From Romanomermis culicivorax (Eukaryota > Nematoda > Enoplea > Mermithida > Mermithidae): 64,000 nt of DNA. Below are positions 1 to 10,152 of the stretch, one piece after another. The stretch's first letter is position 1. Each line of letters opens with the position of its first letter. A program made the position numbers and the translations under genes. The stretch is from contig CAWUHX010000011.1 of NCBI GenBank assembly GCA_963922205.1, forward strand, positions 186,001 through 250,000. The letters are read 5' to 3'. A model generated the notes under the pieces. That model had not been told where the DNA came from. It did no database searches and saw only the letters and a list, made by a program, of their open reading frames with translations.

Positions 1-241
1 AATTTTCTTGATTACATTCCGCACATTATATGGAGCACTCTTTTTGTTTTTTTGCTCACAGACCCGAAACCCCACCCGGAAAATTATTGCGTGCATTTCA
101 GGAAAACAGTATTTGAAATAATTTTACAAGTTTTTACAAGCTTTCTTCGCACGGTGCGGACATTTTTAGATCGTGCGGAAAAATTGTCGAGCATTTCCAG
201 CGAAGAATAGAAATTTTTGTGGAAAATATTACCTGAGCAAT

Positions 242-316
242 GCCGGGCCACCCGAGCCACCGGGTAGCTACGTTTTTGTGCCCGGTAGCTACGTTGGCGG
301 CTCTGGGTGGCTCCAG
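242..316. repeat. Short GC-rich inverted repeat
   Basis: Two arms read GGCCACCCGAGCC and GGCTCTGGGTGGC and face each other around a directly repeated CCGGTAGCTACG motif. The GC content is far above the AT-rich flanks. It may be the remnant of a very small MITE. No target duplication could be shown. Confidence 0.4.
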
Positions 317-417
317 AAAATCAACACTTCCGGGAGGGAAGAGGAATACAAAAAGGAAAAGGGAGAAAGAGAAAAGGAGAGGAACCAAAAAAACGGGAGG
401 AGGAAAAGATAAATAGA

Positions 418-1025
418 GTCAGCCAATCAATCAACCAACTTGCAAAAAATCCACCAACCAACCAATCAGGGAAACAACAAACTAAGGGATATGGTAAGCA
501 ACCAACCAATTTGGGAAGCAATCAACCAAGCGATCTGGGAAGTTACCAACCTATTTGGGAAGCACCCAACCGATTTGGAAAACAACCAACCAACTGATCT
601 GGGAAGCAGGGAGTCAATCAACCATCTGATCAGGGAACAAACCAACCAAATGATCAGGAAAGCAACCAGCCAAGTGATCTCGGAAGCAACCAATAAACTG
701 ACTTGGGAAATAACCAACCAACCAACCAATCTGGGACCCAACTAACTAACTGACCTGCCAAGCAATCAGCCAATTTGGAAAAACCAACCAACCAATCTGG
801 GAAGCAACAGACCGAGTTATTTGGAAAGCAACCAGCCAACGAAAGCAACCAGCCAGAAATAACTAACCAAGTGATCTCGAAAACAAGCAGCTGACCGAAC
901 TGGGAAACAACCAACTAAGTGATCGGGAAACCAACCAACCAATTTGGGAAACAATCAACCAAGTGATCTAACCAACCACCTGATATTTAGGAAGTAACCA
1001 ACGAATCTAGGAAACATCCAACCCA
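418..1025. repeat. CCAACCAA-type satellite, block 1
   Basis: This is a degenerate tandem repeat of about 20 bp built on CCAACCAATCTGGGAAGCAA. Units vary by substitution and by gain or loss of CCAA quartets. Open frames across it on both strands (Asn/Gln/Pro-rich or Trp/Leu-rich) are by-products of the repeat and are not listed as genes. Confidence 0.85.
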
Positions 1026-1400
1026 GACATGCACGGTAAGAATTTTCCAGGCGGGGAGGGTCCTTGGACTTTTTGTCCAGGTGGTAGGGGGTGGGAGAGC
1101 AAAAAAACAAAAAAAAGTTCTGAAAGCTTGTTTTTTAAACAAAATATGCACAAAAAGCTGTATTGAAAAAAATTCAGGGGGGTGTTTGACGATTTTTTGG
1201 GCCAGGAGTGGGTGGCTAGGGTCTCAGGTATGGGGGTTTATCCCCTCTACCCCCTATGTACATACCTGGACAAAAGGTGCAACTGGATGCAACTCGGTAG
1301 TAGATGAAGCGACTTCAGTACCAGATGACTTGATTCTCAGCACCAGAACATGTTTTGTGTGTGAACCGATTTTAACTGAGAGAAAATAACGTCGAGGGTC
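1026..1400. other. Spacer between satellite blocks, no gene recognised
   Basis: This stretch is unique-looking sequence with a G-rich patch (GGGAGGGTCCTTGG). CCTGGACAAAAG near 1266 and CTTTTTGTCCAGG near 1068 form a short inverted repeat, so it may be a MITE of about 210 bp inserted into the satellite. A 102-codon frame crosses it, but it has no recognisable domain. Confidence 0.4.
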
Positions 1401-2220
1401 TTGAGATGAACCAAGCAGTCAGGTAATCTACAACCAATCAACTAGGGGACCAACTAAACCATCAGGGAACCAACCAACCAATCAGAGAGCCAACCAACCA
1501 ACCAATCTGTGAACCAACCAAGCCATGAACCACCCAACTAGTTAGGAAACTAACCAATCAACCAGTCAGGGAACCAACCGACCAATCAATCAGAGACCAA
1601 CCAGCCAAGCAATCAGTGAACTAGCCAACCAAACAATCAGAGAACCAACCAACCAATGAGACAGCCAACCAACCAACCAGTCAGGGAACCATCCAACTAA
1701 TCAGAAAACCAACCAACCAACTAAACAAAACGAACCAATCCATGAACCAACCAACCAGTCAGGGAAACAACCAATCAACTAGTCGGGGAACCAACGCACT
1801 AACCAGTCAGAGAACACCAACTAATCAGGGAATCAATCAACCAACCAACTGATCAAGCAAGTAACAAGTCAGGGAACCAACCAACTAATCAGATCACCAA
1901 CGAATCAGAGGGCCAACCAACCAACCAGTCAGGGAACCAACCAACTAATCAGAGAACCAACCATCCAACCAATCAGAGCCAACTAACCACCCAATTAATC
2001 CGAGAACCAACCAACCAACCAATCAAACTAATCAATCCATGAACCAATCAACCAACCAGTCAGGGAACCAACCAACTAATCAAAGAATCAACCAACCAAC
2101 CAACCAATCCATGAACCATCCAACCAGTCAGGGAACCAATCAATCAACCAGTCAGGGAACCAATCAATCAACCAGTCAGGGAACCAAATAAACCAATCAA
2201 TCAGAGAACCAACCAGCCAA
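1401..2220. repeat. CCAACCAA-type satellite, block 2
   Basis: This is the same satellite as at 418-1025, but here the dominant unit is CCAACCAACCAGTCAGGGAA. It is interrupted at its right end by the hAT element that starts at 2221, and the array resumes at 3347. Confidence 0.85.
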
Positions 2221-3346
2221 TAGGGATGCAACGGGTACTGAATTTTGATTTACTCAGGTTCGGGTTCCGGTTCGGGTAGTCCCATTTGATTTATTCAGGT
2301 TCGGGTATTGAACCTAAAATTACTCCGGTTTGGGTAATTCAATAAACATAGTTAACTTTTTTGTATTACTGCATTGCAGTATGCATATTTGTACATGGGT
2401 TATGTCCATTGTGTTAATGCTTCCCATGTAATAAAGTAAGGGCACTTTTGTTGACATGATTTGTGGAGGTAGGTATAGAGAAACGATTCAGGAACATAGA
2501 ACAGAATGAGTAAGAAAAAATTACAGTAGAAATCTGAGCACAATTTCAAAGGAGCTATGACATTTTAGAATGCATATTGTCACATCGCAACATACCTTTA
2601 TCTATGTTACAGGAATAGATTTTTTCCAAAAATTCAGTGGTAAGACTGGCAAATAGTTTCATTGAAAAACACGTTGAACAAAGTGCAATAGATATAGAAC
2701 CTCAGCCACTCAAGAAATGAAATAAAACAACACCATCCACTACTTCTGCAGGCTTGAGTATGGAAGACATTGCTCGTGAATCAGATAGCCGTTCAGAAGC
2801 AAATACTTATGCTCAATATGGTAATCTTGAACATGCTTCCTCAATCATATATATTTCAATAAAGCTCTTCCAGGAAATTGAAAATCACAAAAAGAAGAAA
2901 CGACTTGGGATTCGTGAAGACCCTTTGGATTGGTGGCCATTCAATAAAAAATTTCCAATTCTGGTGCGTGTTGTGAGAAGATACTTGCCATCACCACCTG
3001 CATCATTGCCCTCAGAAAGATTGTTTAGCCATGCATGTCTAATTTATGAACCAAGTCCAAACAGAATGAAGGGTGAAACTGCTAAAAAATTATTTGCTAA
3101 AATTTATTTGGTAACATGCAATTACAAATATTGATAAATTAATATTGTTGTTGATGAATTGATTTTCCAGACATAGGTGCTTCAGAGTCTCATGTAAACC
3201 CAAATAAAACCGGAAAAAATTGTTAAAACTATTTGGGTTTGGTTCCAGTTCTGGTATATGGGAACCGTTTTATTCAGGTTCAGTTCGGGTAGCTGATAAT
3301 TGCTCGGGTACCCGACATTTGGGTTCGGGTACCTATTGCATCCCTA
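2221..3346 (+). mobile_element. hAT-type DNA transposon, internally deleted
   Basis: The terminal inverted repeats read TAGGGATGCAA at the left and TTGCATCCCTA at the right, which is the hAT style. It sits inside the CCAACC satellite, so a target duplication cannot be told from array units. Both subterminal regions are rich in GGTTCGGGT and GGGTACCCG words. The centre carries the dimerisation end of a hAT transposase (2754-3134). At 1.1 kb it lacks room for a full transposase and would depend on another copy to move. Confidence 0.75.
2754..3134 (+). pseudogene. hAT transposase, C-terminal dimerisation domain fragment
   Basis: The 126-codon frame holds the hAT C-terminal dimerisation region. 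DPLDWWPFNKKFPIL is followed by a basic/hydrophobic stretch, then ASLPSERLFSHA, the counterpart of the family signature (A/S)SSERxFS. The last third (NRMKGETAKKLFAKIYL) matches the end of the domain, where a LVFIKxN-like helix normally sits. The BED zinc finger and RNase H-like catalytic core upstream are absent, so this is only the tail of a transposase that is usually 500-700 residues long. It lies between the terminal repeats of the element at 2221-3346. The first methionine is probably not a native start. Confidence 0.75.
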
Positions 3347-3560
3347 CCAACCAACCAATCAAAGAGCCTACCAACCAACCACTGAACCAACCAACCAGTC
3401 AGGGAATCAACCAACAAACAATGGTGGAACCAACTAACCAATGGGAATAAGCCAGCCCACTAACTAGAGATTCAATCCCAACTAGCCAACAGAGTACTAG
3501 AGAATCAAGTCAACTACCGAAAAACCAATCAAGGAAACCCAAACTGATTAACTAGTTAAT
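3347..3560. repeat. CCAACCAA-type satellite, block 3
   Basis: The satellite continues to the right of the hAT insertion and decays gradually into unique sequence near 3560. Confidence 0.8.
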
Positions 3561-3976
3561 TATCCAGTCACATTTTGATTTATGAAAAGTTCAAGCAGAC
3601 TAATCTCAGACGTTTTAAAAATTTTCAATAAATACGGATGCAACAAATCTAATGATTTATTCTTGGTTGCCATTGTCCAATTGAATGCGATTAAAGTGAA
3701 AAGTGCATTACTGCCATTGTTCAGATCATTGTATTCCGAAAAAAATTCATACTTTTATACTTAAGTGCTTGGGAATATTTTTAGTTGGTAGTTTTCTATT
3801 ACTGTCCCTTACTATCTATTCTTTATTACATTTGAGAATTATGTTTTCTATTTGGATTTGGCAAATTGTTGGAAAATTACACTTCATCTCTCTCCTCTTG
3901 TGCTTAGAGACCACTGTTCCCATTATTTGATAAAAAACTGTACAGACTGCAGCTAAAAAACAAACCTGACTTTCTC

Positions 3977-5280
3977 AAGTCTGCACGGCTTCATTAAAAT
4001 CCAAAACAGTCGAACCTAAGGTTGAGCTGGAAGATGTAGACGTTGTATACAATAATACAGAAGTCTCTGCAGTAGTTTGAGCAACGACTGTATCCCAGTC
4101 ATATATTCAATATTGGTACAATCGTTCATACACCAGGTGTCGAAGTTCCTCATTTGAAGCTTTCAAAATAGAGGGTTTTTTGTCATTCAGTGCATCGATT
4201 CAAAGATAGGTCATTTTTGGCTTCATCACATTCACATAAAATAAATCTGTCATCATTAACTGACTGCCATGCCAATGTTAGTAATTTGAAATGATTGGCA
4301 GAGGCGGCAACTAAATTACCATGATATCCAGCACTCTTCAGAAATATCGAACTGTTCGCTAACTGGTGATAAATTTTGGTAACTCCGTAGACATACTGGC
4401 CTTCAACAAAATCACTGCAACAATATTATTGTATCCAGGGCTGTGCGCAGAATTTTTTCAGGGGGGGGCGGACTATGTTTTTTACTGAATAGCCCCAGAA
4501 AATAATTATTTTATGTGGATATACTGTGTGCATGCTGCCTCAATATGGGGGGGGGGACGGCCGCCCCCCGCCCCCCTTGTGCACGGCCCTGATTGTGTCA
4601 TTTGTTATGGAGGCGTAAGTAAGGAGTGGATGTTGACTGCCTATTAGCAAATAGTGCCAGATTTGTTTGACTGGCTGTGCTCCTACCAGTAATTTTATAT
4701 TTACTATTCACTGATGGGCTAGAAAATTTCATGTCCATTTCAAGTCCTTCAGATGCTAAGTCATCAGAAGCAATTAAATAATAATTTTAATTTTCGCGGA
4801 ATTTGGCATGGTACAAATTAGTGATAAATTCTGTTGCGTAATAGCATTTAACCTTGTTCATTACATATTGGTGCATATTTATTGAGGCAGTGATGGTAAA
4901 TAATAGTAATTTTTCATCCAGGGTTTCTCTTTTGCACAACATCCAACAGGTTTTAATTCAATGAAATTTCTATTCTTTTCATTTAAGGTCATTTTCCTCA
5001 GCACAGAATTAACTTCATTTATAATAAAATTGCATTTATTCTTCACAAAAGCGAACAATATGAAGAATAAAAGAGATTGTAACAGTAATTGGTGCAACAT
5101 TCGAGCTGGAAAAAATGACATCAACAAAGTATCACCTAAGAAATACATCGACGTAGACTCCACACAGACAAATTCAGCTGCACAATTACAGAGAGAAATA
5201 GGTAAGTCAACTTGGTTCATCAAAAAAGACATGGTAGCCCATTTGATCCAAGCATATATTGAATCTTCCTGCATTAAACT
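3977..5280 (-). pseudogene. Unrecognised coding-like debris, minus strand
   Basis: Read on the minus strand, this interval gives several stretches of protein-like sequence broken by stops and frame changes. They include a piece around 5040-4880 (KMTLNEKNRNFIELKPVG), one near 4740-4620 (SDDLASEGLEMDMKF), one near 4420-4170 (YVYGVTKIYHQLANSS), and one near 4170-3977 ending in LGSTVLDFNEAVQT and a stop. The composition (balanced residues, few low-complexity runs) differs from the neighbouring repeats. A hAT MITE at 4436-4591 cuts it. I do not recognise the family. It could be a processed pseudogene, a decayed exon set, or an old transposon ORF. No intact domain is visible. Confidence 0.35.
4436..4591. 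mobile_element. Small hAT MITE (CAGGGCTGTGCGCA termini)
   Basis: The termini read CAGGGCTGTGCGCA and TGTGCACGGCCCTG. The flanking 8-bp target duplication is ATTGTATC / ATTGTGTC (7 of 8). The interior has long G and C runs and a GGGGACGGCCGCCCC dyad. Related copies are at 30538-30688 (complete) and 5887-5952 (one end only). Confidence 0.8.
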
Positions 5281-5886
5281 TTCAACTCTGACAATAAAAA
5301 AGTTAAAGCAGCTGTTACATAATTCTTAGGTAGCAGATGCAATTAGACAAATGCTCTTCCACATGATCAAAAACAGTGTTCACTGTTCACTGTTCAGAGG
5401 AGTAAATTTTTCACAGCCATCTACCTGATGATAATGAGTGCTGACTACTGATCTTGTTCCAAGAAAAACTAAATCAATTTTGAAGTATAACTCTTGCTAA
5501 CTGCAAAAAAGGGCAAAATATTACTGAAATTTCAAAGATTTACTTGTCCAGCTGCTGAAGTAATACAATATATCATGGACATTATAGGAAACTCATAGAC
5601 TATTTATAATCTTCTTTTTGATTTATCAATATAAAAGAGGAAAATAGAGCAAGAGTAAGAATAAAATGATTGCACTAGACAAGTATAATAGATAATAAGA
5701 GGGAAAATAAATAATTTTTGAATATCAAGTGAAAAAATATGCAATACATGTCTATTATTTTTCAACTATCACAAGGATGCTCCATAGTAGCACATATGTA
5801 CATAACAATAAATTTTTAGACTTCTGTAGTAAATGTCCATAATTCATTTTAGTTTGTTGATAAAAAGCGGAGGATAGAGTAAGAGC
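5281..5886. other. AT-rich stretch, no gene recognised
   Basis: This is AT-rich sequence with frequent stops on both strands. I see no conserved domain, RNA gene or convincing repeat boundary here. Confidence 0.4.
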
Positions 5887-5952
5887 ATGGCCATGCACAA
5901 GGGAGGGGGGGGGGCGGGGTGCGGCCGCCCCCCCCCCATTGAGGCAGTAACT
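5887..5952. mobile_element. Truncated copy of the GTGCACA hAT MITE
   Basis: One terminus (CATGGCCATGCACAAGGG) and the G/C-run interior match the MITEs at 4436 and 30538. The other end is missing and passes into the interspersed repeat at 5960. Confidence 0.5.
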
Positions 5953-5959
5953 CTAAACC

Positions 5960-6935
5960 GAAAAGATGCGTTTCGGTGGACTTTAAAAGGTCAAAATCTC
6001 AAAATTTTCCGGCATTCGCGCCGGTCATGGGTATAATTATAACTATATTCTATCAGGCGCGGCCGTTAGCATATCTACTTCGACTTACTAATTAATGCTC
6101 AACAGTTTCTATCAATCAAGTTAGCTCGTTTCATTTTCTAATCGTTTACAGTCAACATAATGACTTTGAATTACACGAGAAATCAGCAGTTAAGTCCTGT
6201 ATGATGACAAGTGAGAGCCCAGAAAAGATATTAATCTTTCTAGTGCCAAGTGCCAGAAAAGTTGTTTGGGAATTGTCATTCTGCGATGCTGGAAAATCAA
6301 TTTTCCAAACACTTATTTCAAGAATTCAACTCGAATTTTGTGTTCAAAAGTCGTAATTTCTAAAAATTTATTATTTGGAAAATTTTAAAACCAGTATATA
6401 TTTTTTCAGTAAACTCTCATGAATTTGGCAGAAAAGATATGAGAACGAAGAGTAGAGATTTCCAAAAACTACTTCCATGAAGCTTCTGAATTGATTTTAC
6501 ATTAGGAAAAGAATATTTGCTTCAAAAAGTTTTGAGACTTGACATTATTGACCTTTCTCAAGAAATGTGCCAAGGAACATATGTGAATCTCCATTAAATT
6601 TCAAGATAAAATATTGAAGATTATCAATTAAAACATTCAACAATACATTTAAGATGATGAAAACTATTACCAACAGATTAAGTTATAAGTGAAGGTAGAC
6701 ATGCCGAACACCGCACCTGAGTTAGATAATACATAATAATAATTATTAAAGCTATAATTGGCCTCAAGCCCCAGGAAATTTTGAGATTATAACCTTCTAA
6801 AATGTACCAAAAATGCATCTTTTCTGTATCTGATCCCCAAAATTTTCTTCCCTGAGTGGGGAAAGAGCTCAAAATTTTTTCCCCTTTCCCAAATTTTTTT
6901 CATCAAAAAGCATGATTTAGGGAAAAACAGTGCCT
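5960..6935. repeat. Interspersed repeat with GGCGCTTCGCGCC-like module
   Basis: Starting near CAAAATCTCAAAATTTTCCGG, this repeat carries a decayed form of the GGCGC-TTC-GCGCC dyad and then GGCGCGGCCGTTAGCATATC. It continues through about 900 bp of AT-rich sequence found again at 16980-17750, in reverse at 22400-22990, and in part at 28260-28740. It ends in a GGGAAAAACAGTG terminus, the complement of the CACTGTTTTT ends of the hAT elements at 31179 and 37893. It has no usable reading frame. Confidence 0.6.
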
Positions 6936-7495
6936 ATATAACACAATAATAGTGACTATTGGAAAAAAAGCAAATTAAATGTGTAATTCAATGTTAAATT
7001 TGAACGAATTTAGAATTTTTTGGCCAGACATTTTAAAGTTGATTTTAAAAGCTCAGAATCAATGACTGACACATTATAGAAGAAACTCAAAAAATTCTGC
7101 ACCAGTGCATCGCAGAAAAAAAATTCAGCATGAAGCCTAAAAAGTTTGCACTGTGCAGAAAAAGCACTTTCTCTAGGTATCATTCACTATTCTCCGGTGC
7201 AGGCACGGACTTGAGCATGCTTTACTTGATTGTTTTCATTATGTAAAATGCTCCATCTGATTCTGTCAGTGATCTTCCATATTTTGCTTGCACATGAATT
7301 ATTATGAACGAATGAAATTTATTATGTAGCATTTGGGTCTGAAAATTTTTCTGATGCTGCATGCCAGAAACAAAGTTATGCCAACAGTAGAATTGTTTGT
7401 ATTGTAGGAAATCCAGATTATTGCACACTAGATTGTTGTTGATCTTGTTGTATTCCGCATTATCTGATTTAAAATTCAATATCATTACTTTTGCT
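6936..7495. other. AT-rich stretch, no gene recognised
   Basis: The part around 7020-7200 recurs at 17815-18010 (TTTTAAAGCTCAGAATCAATG and following bases), so it belongs to the same composite repeat. A 138-codon minus-strand frame extends from here into the next MITE, has no recognisable domain, and is not called a gene. Confidence 0.4.
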
Positions 7496-7799
7496 CTAAC
7501 ATGTAATGGGGCCCGGACGTGGGGAGGGGCATCGGATGACTTTTTTTTGCACCAAGGGTCAGTTATTCCAAAATTTTGGGGGAAGGGCCTCTGAAGGAAA
7601 AAAATCAGAAAATTCACATTTTTGGCCATTTTTTTCAAAAATTGAAATTTTCAGTCAAAAAATCAGAATTTTTTTCTGACCAAAAGTATGGGGGTTTCTA
7701 GGGCTACCATTTGGCTAGCCATAGGATTGGAAAATCCTGGGAGATAGCCCATGATTTCTGGGGTGGTTCCCATAGCACTTACCCCAATTACATGCATGC
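7496..7799. mobile_element. CATACATGTAA-family MITE, degraded
   Basis: This copy has the family's order of parts: ACATGTAATGGGG at the left; CCAAAATTTTGGGGGAAGGG; a run of AAAATTTTCAGTC; GGGCTACCATTTGGCTAGCC; and CCCCAATTACATGCATG at the right. The ends are mutated and no target duplication is clear. Better copies are at 14212, 14752, 19627 and 32264. Confidence 0.65.
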
Positions 7800-8177
7800 T
7801 TTCCCACTTAATTCACACAAATTACTGACTAATAGAAGAATGGAATGCAAAACCAGCTCCAAAGTGAGTATATAAAAGATCATTGGACATTTTGGAGTGA
7901 AAAAGCATCTATCAAACATATTGAAACAACTTTTTTGAAAAATGACAGCCAATCCAAATCCAAACTAATGCACATGTATGAAAATTTTGCTGATTCACCA
8001 GGAAAATGTTGAGATTTTTTTCTTCAGAGGCCCAACAAAATGCATCCTTTGTCTTTGAGAATGCCAAATTCTTTCCAAAAAACTTTTCAATTATAACAAA
8101 ACTTTTTTGTGAAAAATCTCTATTTGATGAAGAAAATAAATTACAGTGTAGAACTGTGAACAATTAAATTGACTTAC

Positions 8178-8249
8178 TTCATCAAGATCCATGGTAGATT
8201 CACTATACGGATCATCATTGTAATAACGCATTCTAGGAGATGAATTCAA
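8178..8249 (-). CDS. Candidate 72-bp internal exon of an unknown gene
   Basis: On the minus strand, a pyrimidine-rich acceptor (TTCCTTCTTCTTTAG) is followed by exactly 24 open codons and then a strong donor, GTAAGTCAA. The peptide is short and acidic at its end (DPYSESTMDLDE), with no stop. Both splice sites match the animal consensus and the exon is in phase 0. It is too short to carry a domain and I do not recognise the protein. It could belong to the same unknown minus-strand gene as the debris at 3977-5280, but that is only inferred from strand and proximity. A chance arrangement is possible. Confidence 0.35.
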
Positions 8250-9398
8250 CTAAAGAAGAAGGAATTTGTTTTACGAAACTACAATGATCACGAAACCAAT
8301 AAACACTGCTTTTCCTCAAGGACTCCTTTCACACGAGATCTATATACAAACAAATATCGCAAATTTTCTGGAAATTTTCCATATTTAGGAAAACATATTG
8401 TAGCTATAGAGTTGTATGCCCCTTGAGAGCCTTGCCTTCTCAAATATTCTGATGTTCCCACAGTCAGTTATTCACAAAGATGAGGGAAAAACTGAACAAT
8501 TATTGGGCTTTTATATTTTAAAATGAGGGAAATCTTATCTTCACAACAATAAAAAATACATAGAATATAATTCCTCATTCAATGAGCAGAGCTGAGAAGA
8601 GTTTACATTTTTATATTCTAAAATGCTGAAATTAATCCTTATTATTAAGTGGAAGCTTTAAACTTAGGATTTATAGTATTTTCGTCTTTTTTCGATGCAA
8701 AAATTCAGGTTCAAATGTATGGAAAACTCCAGAGAAAAAATTACTGAAGATTGATGAATAGATCTCAATTCCTGGCAGGATTCTGAATTAAAAAGAGGCA
8801 AGGTAATTGATAGAGACTTATAAATTAGTGATTGACTCTTTACATTTGAATACTATTTAGGATGAATAAGTTAGTGCTTGATAGAGAACCTAGCCCCAAC
8901 TTGATCAGACCTAGAACGCAAATATTGGAACATCCAATGTGCATAAATTGGGCAAAAAATTATTCACAATTTTTCGAAATTTCGGCCTTTTTTCCACTGT
9001 TTTGGAGAAATGTGTCATTCCCATCCCACAAAAATTTGGATTTTACCTTCTCCCGGACTGACTCTACATATTCCATGATTTAAGGTTTAAATTTTCAGTA
9101 ATGATCTTTGGACTTCAGCAATGAGCTGATGTTTTCAATCATCTCTATTGGAGGAATATTAGAGATATGTCAGAGGCGAGTAGAGCTTGAAATGGTGCAT
9201 ATTCAGATGGATAATATTATCTATATGGATAAATGATATAATCCATATGCACTGCTTCAATGTCTACTTTTTTTCAACCTTCATTTAAACCTCTAACATC
9301 TCCAATAAATGAGTACTAAAGGAAAGAAAAAGTTATGTCTTAGAGGTCTCTACTGCCTATGTTGCCAGTGCAGGAAGACTAGCAACATAAATTAGAGT
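8250..9398. other. AT-rich stretch, no gene recognised
   Basis: Unique-looking AT-rich DNA lies between the candidate exon and the old LTR. A 73-codon frame at 8862-9083 has no recognisable domain. No RNA gene or bounded repeat could be supported. Confidence 0.4.
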
Positions 9399-9979
9399 GT
9401 CAGGGATGGACATAGTCTATCTCATGGTTGTGCAAATTAGCCAAAGTCGACACATTTAGTATCAATGCAAATTTGCATAAATGTCACGCATTAAAGGCCG
9501 GATCATATATGTTTTGGATTATTCTATACATATTTGTTTGTTTTTATTTGTGAAGAAATTGGTGGCCAGACCAGCCTTTATATTTTATTATTATTGATTT
9601 GTGTATTTGTTGAGTTATTTCACCCCAATACAACGTCTTTTGCCTTGACAATTACAATTTATCTCACAGCAGAGGGAATGCAGGTTAGACACCGGATTTC
9701 TGGAGAACCACCCTGCATTCAAGTCTACGTTTAAGATTCAATTCTCGGCCTAACTTCTCCATTTTGATCATTGATTGGAAGTTACCTGAGCTAAGAGAGT
9801 TATCAGATCATCTGAAGTTCTTTGGAATGAAAGCAGCTGATTGTTTTGTTGAGATTGAGACAGATCAAACTGTTGCACACTACTTCTACCTAAGGTTCTG
9901 GCCTAATTAGGTGAATTAGCAAGTAGCTGACTAAGTCCTTTTCATTCTCTTTATTTCTAACACGAGTCCCATTTTGACA
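9399..9979 (+). repeat. 5' LTR of an old Ty3/gypsy copy
   Basis: This interval aligns along its whole length, in reverse orientation, with the two LTRs of the minus-strand element at 46363-60128. Shared landmarks include GGGATGGACATAGTCTATCT near the start, TTGTTTGTTTTTATTT, CAGGTTAGACACCGGATTTCT, TTCTCGGCCT, CTACCTAAGGTTCTGGCC and the GACAAGTGGTGG junction at the end. Divergence is high by eye, with many substitutions and small gaps, so this copy is much older than the one at 46-60 kb. No matching 3' LTR is found downstream. Confidence 0.85.
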
Positions 9980-9981
9980 AG

Positions 9982-9997
9982 TGGTGGCTTCTGACAC
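9982..9997 (+). promoter_or_regulatory. Primer binding site of the old copy
   Basis: Two bases after the LTR comes TGGTGGCTTCTGACAC, the counterpart of TGGTAGCTTCTGACTC in the younger copy. It begins with TGG as expected for pairing to a tRNA 3' CCA end. I have not identified the tRNA. Confidence 0.6.
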
Positions 9998-10152
9998 TCA
10001 GAGTAACAGAAAATCAGCAGCAAATTTGAGGAGTCAAAAAACCAATAGGTTTTTATAGAGAATTTGGAGGAATAAAAATGAGTAAAGACAACCAGAGTGG
10101 TCTCAAGAGTTTGGGTTCACCCTGAACACCACCAGGAAAAAAGGTCTGTGAT

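Noticed and set aside
307..914. Several 60-100-codon frames on both strands
   Set aside because: They are translations of the CCAACCAA satellite and its complement, with low-complexity composition and no domain.
418..2220. CRISPR-like array (regular repeats of about 20 bp)
   Set aside because: Repeats are contiguous and degenerate without unique spacers, and the window is animal DNA. It is a satellite.
5105..5329. A plus-strand hydrophilic frame as a host gene
   Set aside because: It lies antisense to the coding-like debris on the minus strand and has no recognisable domain.
7222..7638. A 138-codon minus-strand frame
   Set aside because: It crosses a MITE border and recurring repeat sequence, with no recognisable domain.
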